Assembly (NCBI GenBank): GCA_964023205.1
Contig: OZ026835.1
Span: 10,188,414-10,252,413 of the forward strand
Origin: Lutraria lutraria
Lineage: Eukaryota > Mollusca > Bivalvia > Venerida > Mactridae
Length of the DNA stretch: 64,000 nt
Direction: 5' to 3'
Shown: positions 48,801-64,000 of the stretch, one piece after another
Layout: each line of letters begins with the position of its first letter
Numbering within the stretch: position 1 is the first letter of the stretch
The notes under the pieces: generated by a model
Seen by the model: only the letters and a program-made list of their open reading frames with translations
Told to the model about the DNA's origin: nothing
Databases searched by the model: none
Translations under genes and position numbers: made by a program

Positions 48801-51800
48801 CCGACAATGGTTATGTCATCTTTTTTTTAAATAAAAAAATTATGTCTATAAAAAGAATGGCCTTAATTCACAGGGTAGCCTTCATTTGGAGGTCTCCACT
48901 GACAGATGATTGACTGTATTATATTTTATCTAAAGTACTTCCTCCTCAAACAACTCACTTGTAGTCCTTGAAGCTCTGTTTTGTCCACACTATATCGGCC
49001 TCTTCACCCGAGTCCACCATTTCAAATCTACTGTCCGTTAGATCAGGGCATTCTGGGTAATCCAGACAAACCTTCAACTTACGATCTGTTGGTATCGGTG
49101 GAACATCTTTAAGTTCCGTATGATCTGTTTCGTTCACTCGGTGTGCCTGATTGTAAAAATGGGATTATCAAAGGACAGCAGAGAAAAAGAATATCATAAA
49201 AATATAGAACAATCTCTCTGACATCCATTATAGAACAATGTCAGAAAGGTGTAAAAACAACTGCTTGTTTCTGGTTAGTCGATCTACCTTAGATTTTCCA
49301 TGTGACTGTAGACCCTTTCCACAATGTCAAGGTTGGGCCTTGAAAATGACTTGAACAATCCTAAAATTTGGAACTGTCCAGGCAATGAATATCCTAGGTA
49401 TTAACATACACTATCTTAATATTGCCATCTATTTATGTACCTACTCACAAAATTTCATCAACCTAGCTTGAAAAGTGTTTTAAGTTAATACAAGATAAAA
49501 TTTTTGCTGCCATAATTTGACTTTTTCTGTTACCATAGCAGCCGCAATTTCGACTGGAAAACCAAAATGGCTTGCATAATCTCCACATTACAACATACTC
49601 AAATACCAGGTTTCCACAACCCAGCTTAAATAATATTAAGTTATCACAGGATCAATATTTTAGGTTCATATTTTGACTTTTTCAGTAACCATAGCGACCA
49701 CAATTTTGACCTTAGAGAAAAATAAAATCACGAGCGTATTCTAAGCGCTGCAACATATTCATATACCAAGTTTCATCAGCCTAACTTGAACAGTATTTAA
49801 GATATCACAAGATAAAATTTTTAGGGTTTTAACCTGTTGTCAATTTACTCTCAGTTATTTAGAAGCCAAATATTTACCTAACCCAGTAGTCCTACATTTT
49901 GCACCTGAATTAACCTTCTTTTCCACCAGTAACAGCAAATTTCTTAACAATTATCACAATTGACCTAAATAAAGGACATAATATCTGCAGTCAAACTGTC
50001 ACAGAGAACTCATGCCGACCTAGATTTTAAACTGATCAACCAAAGGACAAAGTCGTAACACTCCCCAAGCTCTAAGAGCTAAGCTGTTGGTTTTATTTTC
50101 AAAGATAACTTTTTTACTAACTTACTGAAAAGAATGAAGGATCTGGTTCTGTTTGCTCGTATGAAATATCTTTGAAATCACACGGTATCCATGGCAACAA
50201 CATAGCTTGTCTTCTTTCAGGATGTTGTATATTTGGTACATAATCTCGAGTCACTTCCTCTGCAACAACATAATAAGTAACAGTAAAAGAGAAAAAATTT
50301 CTAATTCAAAAAGGGGGATAATTCTGTCAATATGCATGATATGGAGTTATTGTTCATGATTGGCACATTTCCACTCATTACATTATACAAATATTCCAAG
50401 TTTGATGCAGTTCCCTTTGATACTTTTAAGTTATCATAATTAATAGTAAAAGTGACGAAGTCCAAACAGGGGGCTAGATATTAGGTTTCATTAACGGTAA
50501 AAGTGGCAATTTTTCTGATTCAGAAAGGGGGATAATTCTATCAAAACGCTCGATAGAGTTGATATGTACTCTTCCAATAATCACACTCTACCAATATATC
50601 AAGTTTCCTGCAGTTTCCTTAAGTACTTTTCAAGTTACAAAATGACCAATTTTTCAAAGTTGAAATTTGGTCTGAAAAGGGGGTTAATTTAGTCAAATTG
50701 CATGATCGAGTTATGGTTCTTGATCAGTACTCTTCCACTCATCATGCTCCACCAATATATCGAGTTTCATGTGGGTACCTATGGTACTCGTCAAGTTACA
50801 GAGAAAGTGACAATTTTTCAAAGTTGAAAAGGGGGATAATATAGTCAAATTGCATGAAATAGTTATGGTTCTTGATAAGTACACTTTCACTCACTATCAC
50901 ACTCTACCTATATATTTTAAGTTTCAAACAAAAAAATGCAAAAGTTATTTGAAGTTTCAAACAGTGTGACGGACGGAAGGAAGGACAACACCAAACCTAT
51001 TTCCCTCCACCTTTGACAGGGGATAATGAGTGAAACTATGTGGCAGTATTTTACTCAGTGTAACTAGAACCTCAAGAGATAACAAGGATACCTTGGAATT
51101 GATGCTTTTATACACACTGATGAATCTAACTCTAAATATAACATCTCAAAAAGAAATGAAGACCATCTAAATTCTGATCTTTTAAATTCGGAGTCAAAAC
51201 AATACAGACGAAAAAAACACAATAAAAAACACGGGCTAATCTCTCTTAAAATAGATTTGAGTGAAATATATACAAAAAAAATTTAAGAAGACAAGTTTGA
51301 GCAACAAGTTGGAAGCTTTAAATTCTCAGACTATTGCATACCTCCATTTTCCAAGTCCTTGACAGGCCAAATGATTGAATAAGCAATCTGCTGGGGACCA
51401 TACATCAAAGGGGCCATTTTGAATGAGGGATTATCCGAATGTTGAATCCGAGCACCAAATTCATCCATCACATACCAGACTGGTAATCTTTCATTACTCC
51501 CCTGAACATAGAAAATGTTGCACAGTTTATCTTTTGACATCAAAAACAATATCTTTTAAATATTTTGTAGAACATACACAAAAACATCTAAAATTAGAAA
51601 AAAACTCTTTGAAAAATATTAACTTTTTTACATGTATATAAACAGGACACATGCAGACATTTCTTTGTTTAATAATATTTACCATGACAAAGTTTCCAAT
51701 GGTGTATGTATTATTGTACCTGAAATTAAAACAAATTTTGTGATGTACATATCTTGTAAAAATAATTGGGAACAAATGCTCACTATGAAATCAAAAAGAA

Positions 51801-53797
51801 TCATTAACAGCAGAATGAAAAATCTTGGCTGCTCATAACTTCTAACAGAAAGCCAGCAGCAGCAAATCATCATGAAAATGCATGTTCACATAGAACTATT
51901 AAACTGGCTCTTCAGTTGAACAAAAACCTTATTAAGTAATAATTTATTAATTTCATTTTAACGCTGTTTTTCAACAATTTTCATTTATATACATGTATGG
52001 CTACTGATTCACCTAAACAGTTTTCCTGAGCAGTGTTCTAACCAGTACTAACTTACCATCCACAAGCAACTGGCAACTTCTCCATATATGTGGAGGAATT
52101 GTGTCAAATTTTTATGGTAGGGTATGAACTGCCGCCACCGAGATTCAAACCCGGATTGCCAGGTTACAAATCCAGCACACTTACCACTGGAACATGGCCG
52201 AGGCCCTTTAATAAACGCACTTAGAATTGGAAAAAAGGAAACAATAACATTTATCAACACACTGATTTGAATCTATATGAACCTGTTCCAGAGCAATATT
52301 ATCAGAGTAAAATCTCAATATACATGCACAAATAAACAACATAAACTGTATTTGGCCTTTTCAATATCCTACAATATCTAAAACAATCCAAAGAATCCAA
52401 CAAGAAATACCAAAGAATTTACAACACAAAAAGTTGCAATTTTGCTTCAGATTTCCGCAGTTTATATATGTTTAATATTATTAAGTCATGCCTAGACCAA
52501 TTCAACAAAATATTCTGTTCATCTAAGTATTTATAACTGTGAATGAATATAAATGGGCCTGCTCTATTGAAGACTCTCATTGAAAAACTTACTTCCACAT
52601 CTCTGACAGTAGTTCATCAATTATCTCTTTTTCTTCTTTGTTTTCAGTGACCACACCCATCAATGCAGTCATTCTCTCCTTCAATCCTGGTACTTGTGTT
52701 AAATATTGTCTAGCTTCATGTGCCCGATATGTCCATGCATGGTCCACGAGATAAATGCTGAAATATTACCATAACAATTACTTCTAAGGGCAGAGTAAGT
52801 TTTATTCAGTCAAAATACATATCATTTACCCAGTAATACTGTTCATTTATTAACCTGTGTGTCATCACAGTAATATATTGAAAGTTGTATTGATTCCTCA
52901 ACTTGTTGTTTCTTGGACTTAAAATGCTCAGTCACCAGTAAAACTGTAAAACTACATTATCTCACTATAGCATAATAATCATGAAGACTTTAAAAATTCA
53001 CAGAGATAAAAGTTAATTGTAATATTCATATAAATATATAACTGACTGTTTCTCATCCATGCATTGTATTCCATCTTCATCATTAATAACAACTCTCCAT
53101 GAACATTCATCATCATCATCATCATCATCATCACCACCTGGACTATTCTGAACACGTTGTATTTGAAACACTGAACCAGCATCAAATATCTAAAATAGTA
53201 ACATTTTAATTAAATATAGACTTCTGTGTTATATTATGAATTTCATAGTTTCAAATGAGTCAGATTAAATTTTTCTAGACCCGCCTCAGTAGTAAATACC
53301 CGATTAATTACAGCTAGCTGTCAGGCATTCCTGAGTCTCACAAGTCAATGGATTGAAGGAATGTCTCTTGATATCATTTGAGCTATTTTTAGCAGTTGCG
53401 AATCCATGTATGTATATAAGTCCTTGATATTAATTCTAACAGTCTACTGTAAATATGGAAGTTGTGAAATTATCCATGTATGAATTATAAATAGTCCAAA
53501 AGACCAAATATGAATGCTACATGCTAGATGTCTATGAATAGGCTAACCAATTAACTTGTTATGCTATAAAACATTGTAGAACTGTATTAAGTATCAAAGC
53601 CTGCGTCGTGTTGGTTGTCCATTTAATTTGATATTTCCATGCAAAGAAGCTAAGTTTCTAACCTCATTTTTCAACTTATTGTACAATGTTTCCCAATAAA
53701 GTTGTGGCACACAGGAGTTTTGAAGTTGATGATGGTGAACTAATAAAAATTCTTCCAGTGTCAGCTCATTCGAGCTATTGTCACCGCCAGCTGACAT
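42872..53797 (-). CDS. TTLL12: Tubulin tyrosine ligase-like protein 12, complete
   Basis: Fourteen exons on the minus strand: 53797-53663, 53189-53047, 52757-52593, 51719-51683, 51501-51342, 50259-50126, 49146-48959, 48489-48271, 47827-47716, 46528-46374, 45793-45709, 44948-44880, 43862-43724 and 43029-42872 (stop included). The product is 632 residues; human TTLL12 is 644. The N-terminal part (YWETLYNKLKNE / IFDAGSVFQ) corresponds to the SET-like half. The hallmark PVWYVMDEFGARIQHSD and WPVKDLENGEEVTRDY follow. The TTL-like half has DNVWILKPWN, VDFRFLLFL, LSRAIYGIDILLKWD, SEVNF and NDAFSTLFFED. The Asp/Arg and Glu-x-Asn positions of the ATP-grasp fold remain, but no glycine-rich nucleotide loop follows KPWN, so catalysis is doubtful, as for TTLL12 generally. 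A poly-Asp run is encoded near 53111-53131. The exon 2/3 junction is the least certain. The gene is head-to-head with FAM76. Confidence 0.96.
43056..43201 (+). mobile_element. TIR element, TACAGTCAAACC family, in TTLL12 last intron
   Basis: Begins GTACAGTCAAACATGTGAAC and ends CACATGGTTGATTGCATTAC. The interior keeps AATGGCCTTTATTCACAATG. Confidence 0.65.
43971..44347 (+). mobile_element. TIR element, TTAAAGTCCCAT family, copy 2, in TTLL12 intron 12
   Basis: TTAAAGTCCCATAATC to GCTAATGGGACTTTTAA, with TTAA at both edges. Same family as 24411-24774. It contains a conserved TGACGTCA word, which resembles a CRE site. Antisense to TTLL12. Confidence 0.82.
44430..44522 (-). mobile_element. tRNA-like SINE in TTLL12 intron 12
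   Basis: The minus strand has GTCTCAATGATCAAGTGGTT, a TAACTTGTAATCAGCTAGCC anticodon region and a AGTTCAAATCCC B box. tRNA-derived and non-functional. Confidence 0.5.
45308..45400 (+). mobile_element. tRNA-like SINE in TTLL12 intron
   Basis: The head GGATTGGTGGTCTAGTGACA is followed by GTGGGTGTGAATCTCGGCTC, which are A- and B-box-like segments about 40 bases apart. A related B-box segment with GGCTCC lies at 4205-4240. Confidence 0.5.
46813..47288. mobile_element. TTAA-targeting TIR element (piggyBac-like MITE) in TTLL12 intron 9
   Basis: It is flanked by TTAA on both sides (46809-46812 and 47289-47292). The ends AGGGGCATGCCCTGGAACTG and (reverse complement) AGGGGCATGCCCAGGAACTG are inverted with one mismatch in 20. 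It is 476 bp with no transposase. TTAA duplication is typical of piggyBac and Kolobok elements. Confidence 0.85.
48835..48930 (+). mobile_element. TIR element, TACAGTCAAACC family, right-half fragment
   Basis: Only the right half is kept: GAATGGCCTTAATTCACAGG through GATGATTGACTGTATTA. It lies in TTLL12 intron 7. Another half-copy, left side only, lies at 41668-41760. Confidence 0.5.
49390..49850 (-). repeat. About 160-bp tandem repeat, three units, in TTLL12 intron 6
   Basis: Units are recognised by TTTCATCAACCTAGCTTGAA near 49448, TTTCCACAACCCAGCTTAAA near 49607 and TTTCATCAGCCTAACTTGAA near 49771, each followed by TCACAAGATAAAATTTTT and TTTGACTTTTTC.GT.ACC.TAGC words. Non-coding. Confidence 0.7.
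50290..50990 (-). repeat. About 165-205-bp tandem repeat, four units, in TTLL12 intron 5
   Basis: Each unit has an AAAGGGGG.TAAT block (near 50310, 50527, 50679 and 50828), then GTCAA...GCATGAT and a CCACTCAT-like segment. The array ends with GTGACGGACGGAAGGAAGGA, a type of end common in bivalve intronic repeats. Confidence 0.65.
52015..52206 (-). mobile_element. tRNA-derived SINE, family 2, in TTLL12 intron 3
   Basis: The minus strand reads CTCGGCCATGTTCCAGTGGT, GTGTGCTGGATTTGTAACC, then CCGGGTTTGAATCTCGG (B box). The distal body ends in a GTACTGGTTAGAACACTG segment also seen near 13945 and 42225. Confidence 0.6.
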
Positions 53798-53918
53798 GAT
53801 TTTAATTAAATTAAGCGATTTTATTTATCTTTACTATTGTCATGCTGTTAACAACAATGTATGTATCACGCACGTGAGAATGTAATGACACCGGTTCGCG
53901 CAAGCGCATAAGAAAAGA

Positions 53919-56516
53919 CGGTATGACTAAAGTACGAAATGGAGATTTTATGGCAAAATGGGCGAAATGGGCAAAATGGAGATTTCCATAGGCAAAATGG
54001 AGATTTCCATAGGCAAAATGGAGATTTTTATGAAGTATTACATCTTTAAATATGCTGTTATACAAATTGCAAATTTTTAAACAATATTATTCACATATAT
54101 CGAGACTTCTAACGGTAAAATGGAAATTCGCTTTGGCAAAATGGAGATTTCAGACGGCAAAATGGAGATTTGTGATGGCGAAATGGAGATTTCAGACGGC
54201 AAAATGGAGATTTTAGATTAAAAATAAATATTCTAGATAAAAAAAGATTTTAGACTGCTAAATTAATACATAATATATTATTATTAGGCAAAATTTTTTA
54301 TTAAGATTTCCAATGGCAAAATGGAAATTCGTGATGGCGAAATGGAGATTATGGAGATTTTAGATAAAAAATGGAGATTTTCGGTAGCTAAATGGAATAA
54401 TGGAAATTGAATATTAATTGAAAAGTAGTATTAACATTATCTAAAATATCCATTTTCCTGTCTGAAATGGAGATTTTAGATAAAAAAGGGAGATTTTAGA
54501 CTGTGATGGCGAAATGGAGATGGCAAAATTGAGATTTCCATTTTTTATCTAAAATCTCCATTTTGCCGTCTGAAATCTCCATTTCGCCATCACAAATCTC
54601 CATTTTACAGTCTAAAATCTCCATTTCGCCATTACAAATCTCCATTTTACAGTCTAAAATGCATATCAATTAACATTATTATTAACACAATCATACAGTT
54701 AATTAGTACAGTATGGCAAAACGGACAGTTGCGATGGCGAAATTTCTGGAGAATATGAGTTGTTCTCCTTATAGTGTGTAATCGCATAAAAATTAATAAT
54801 AATTAAACATTATTATTAATAGGTACGTATTACAAAAAGTATACTGTTATTATTAACATTATCGAACAGTTAGTCCAGTCTGGCAAAATGGAGATTTGAG
54901 ATGGCGAAATGGAGATCTTAGGTGGGAAAATGGAGATTTTTAATAGCAAAATGGAAATTTTATAAAAAAAATGATAACATTATAGATTTAATAGTTGTAT
55001 TCGATGATTTTTTTAACATAACACAACATAATCTTTATTAGGCATTGTACACATAATACATAGAGCGTTCAGTTACCACATCAGAAATGTATAATATTGT
55101 ATTATATGTCTCTGGTTTTAATTAAGATATAATAAAAAATCCTGTAGAAGTGACATCAAACGAACCGTCTTGCAGTTTTATAATATCAAAGTGTGCCATT
55201 ATGACATTTGTTTCTCAACACCAACGGCGATAATATGCTCTGCCCACCTAAATGGCCCTATGTCACAATGCATGTGATAAAGAAAGGTGTCATAATCCAA
55301 TTAGCGCTAAATAGCAAGTAATAATTGGATTATAACTTTTATGCTACTTGTTGATGTACATGTAAAACAATAAGTTTTGTTTTATGTATATACTTATTTA
55401 CAATATCTCCATTTCGCCATTTTTCATTTTGCCAAAACGTAGCGTCTATGATTTGTCAATAATTCCGTATTAAATTTAATGAGACATTCTTTCGTTACCG
55501 TTAGGGTTGAAATTACCATTTTGCAATTGGAAATGTCCATTTCGCCAAGGTCGTCTGGTTATGCGAATAATTGTGTTTACTAATTATATATTATATAACA
55601 ATTCATTCATATATATAGCAGTCTAAATTCTCCATTTTTAATCTAAAATATCCATTTTGCCGTCTAAAATGGAGATTTAAGATAAAAAATGGAGATTTAA
55701 GATAAAAAAATGGAGATTAAATAGATGGCAAAATGGAAATTTTGCCTTCTCCATTTCGCCATCACAAATCTCCAAGTTCCAATATATTATGTTTTAATTT
55801 AGCAGTCTAAAATCTCCATTTTTTATCTAAAATCTCCATTTTTATCTACAAATCTCCATTTTTTATCTAAAATCTCCATTTCAGACAGGAAAATGGATAT
55901 TTTAGATAATGTTAATACTACTGTTCAATCAATATTCAATTTCCATTATTCCATTTAGCTACCGAAAATCCCCATTTTTTATCTAGTCATCTTCATAATC
56001 TCCATTTCGCCATCACGAATTTCAATTTTGCTATCTATTTAATTTCCATTTTGCCATTGGAAATCTAAAAAAACATATTGTTTAATAATAATAATTATGT
56101 TTTAATTTAGCAGTCTAAAATCTCCATTTTTTTATCTAAAATATTTATTTTTAATCTAAAATCTCCATTTTGCCGTCTGAAATCTCCATTTCGCCATCAC
56201 AAATCTCCATTTTGCCGTCTGAAATCTCCATTTCGCCATCACAAATCTCCATTTTGCCGTCTGAAATCTCCATTTCGCCATCACAAATCTCCATTTTGCC
56301 AAGGCGAATTTCCATTTTACCATTGGAAGTCTCGATATATGTGAATAATATTGTTTAAAAATTTGCATTTTGTATACCAGCATATTTAAAGATGTAATAC
56401 TTCATAAAAATCTCCATAGGCACAAAGGAAATCTCCATTTTGCCTATGGAAATCTCCATTTTGCCCATTTCGCCCATTTTGCCATAAAATCTCCATTTCG
56501 TACTTTAGTCATACCC
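53919..56516. mobile_element. Foldback / Mutator-like element with very long inverted repeats and 9-bp target duplication
   Basis: The left end GGTATGACTAAAGTACG (from 53920) recurs in reverse complement at the right end (to 56515). The arms continue as mirrored sequence rich in ATGGAGATTT / AAATCTCCAT for hundreds of bases. AAGAAAAGA is directly repeated at 53910-53918 and 56517-56525, giving a 9-bp target duplication, the length typical of Mutator-like elements. The interior (about 54700-55600) is AT-rich with no ORF, so the element is non-autonomous. Short ORFs across the arms (KWRF repeats) are repeat translations, not genes. Confidence 0.85.
56160..56310. repeat. 42-bp higher-order array in right arm of the foldback element
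   Basis: Two 21-bp variants alternate: one containing CATTTTGCCGTCTGAAATC and one containing CATTTCGCCATCACAAATC. Together they form a 42-bp unit repeated about three times. The mirrored array lies at about 54115-54215. Shorter degenerate copies fill the rest of both arms. Confidence 0.8.
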
Positions 56517-56613
56517 AAGAAAAGATCCGGCGTGCATAGATAACTTCCGGTTTGAAAGTCAAACAAAAATTCTGTGAAACAACACACGTTCACGTTTATT
56601 TACATACTCTTGA

Positions 56614-63239
<6,626 letters not shown>

Positions 63240-63355
63240 GTAAGCATTTGTCAACTCCTCATATTCATTGACATACTGTTCATTTCTTCTGATTGCCCAA
63301 ACAAATTTAAAGTCCTCTAGCAAAACAGCAACAACAACAGCAGTTCTTAGTTTTT

Positions 63356-64000
63356 AGCTCACATGTCACTTTGTGACAAAGTGAGCTATTAGGATCACTC
63401 TCCGTCGTGCGGTGTGCGTCGTCAAACTTTTTGTTGTGACCACACTAGGGGCCACATTTTTGGCTCAATTTTAGCAAAACTGGGTCAGAACATTAATATC
63501 AACAAAATCTCGGACGAGTTCGATATTGGGCCATTTGGGGTCAAAAACTAGGTCACCAGGGCCAAATAAGGGAAAACCTTGTGAACACTTTAGAAATCAC
63601 TGTTTTGAATTTATCTTCATGAAACTTTGTCAGAATGTTTATTTTAATAATAATATTTAATATGTAGGTCAAGTTTGAAAATGGGTAATTTCTGTTGTAA
63701 AATTAGGTCACTAGGGCAAATTGCTGGAAAACCTTGTGAACACTCTAGAAGTCACTGTTTTGATTGGATGATCATGAAACCTTGTCAGAATGTTTGTCTT
63801 CATAATATCTTGGACGAGTTCGAACATGGGTCATCTTGGGTCAAAAACTAGGTCGCTATGTCAAATCTTATGAAAAACCATGTTAACACTGTAGATTTCA
63901 CAGTTATTATTGGATCTTCACCAAACTTTGTCAAATCGTTTGTTTTAATGATATAACGGTCAAGTACAAATATGGGTCATCTGGGGTCAATAACTAGGTC
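63356..64000 (+). repeat. Second copy of the AGCTCACATGTCAC repeat, running off the window
   Basis: Same opening hairpin and same unit order as 59514-60625, in the same orientation, in the intron after FAM76 exon 7. It continues to the window edge. Confidence 0.8.

Noticed and set aside
53594..53662. Extension of TTLL12 exon 1 beyond Lys-Asn-Glu
   Set aside because: The frame stays open for 22 more codons, but a GTTAGA donor after GAG joins directly to the IFDAG exon, as in the family; the extension is intron.
56156..56383. ORF with KWRFVMAKWRFQTA repeats
   Set aside because: Read-through of the 42-bp array in the foldback element.

Overview
The window is eukaryotic genomic DNA from an animal, most likely a bivalve mollusc. 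It is AT-rich. Its genes are split into many short exons with GT-AG introns. The intergenic and intronic DNA is crowded with tRNA-derived SINEs, small terminal-inverted-repeat elements, LINE fragments and tandem repeats of the kind common in bivalves. The bivalve assignment is an inference from this repeat flavour and from protein similarity; nothing here fixes the species. Single long ORFs are nearly uninformative, so genes were rebuilt by joining exons at splice sites with consistent reading phase.

Four protein-coding genes were found. (1) SON, minus strand, 3190-10336: nine exons giving 801 residues; the C-terminal G-patch and dsRNA-binding parts lie beyond the left edge. (2) RPF2, plus strand, 12256-19271: ten exons, 304 residues, complete, including a 14-nt first coding exon. 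(3) TTLL12, minus strand, 42872-53797: fourteen exons, 632 residues, complete. (4) FAM76 (A/B type), plus strand, 56623-63239: seven exons, 391 residues; the last exon lies beyond the right edge. SON/RPF2 and TTLL12/FAM76 are both head-to-head pairs, and both shared 5' intervals have been invaded by transposons. SON and FAM76B are nuclear-speckle proteins, RPF2 works in 60S ribosome assembly, and TTLL12 is a tubulin-ligase-like protein. No operon-like cooperation is implied.

The 20-39 kb interval contains no host protein gene but the most structure. Five same-strand copies of a degenerate unit (21304, 22951, 24850, 27196, 38580) each carry a GGTAGA/TCTACC hairpin, then a hairpin with the invariant core CTGCAGCACTGCAG, then, usually 210-245 nt after the core, a TAAAGGGAGGTAATAC-like box. 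Stem sequences differ between copies but pairing is mostly kept by compensatory changes. This is the best candidate for something undescribed. Inside the same interval sit two nearly identical 2.73-kb DNA elements in inverted orientation (28378-31109 and 33342-36075). The second has inserted at a TA into a decayed gene, which itself lies inside a larger inverted-repeat element (about 32085-38495).

Other mobile DNA includes a 5'-truncated Tx1-like LINE (39090-41605), a CR1/jockey-like LINE tail in a SON intron, a 685-bp hAT-type element with an 8-bp target duplication nested in a tRNA-SINE, and a 2.6-kb foldback element with a 9-bp duplication splitting what would be a 218-bp TTLL12-FAM76 promoter. 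There are also several small TIR element families (TTAA targets, CAGGG ends with 5-bp duplications, and TACAGTCAAACCTGTG ends).
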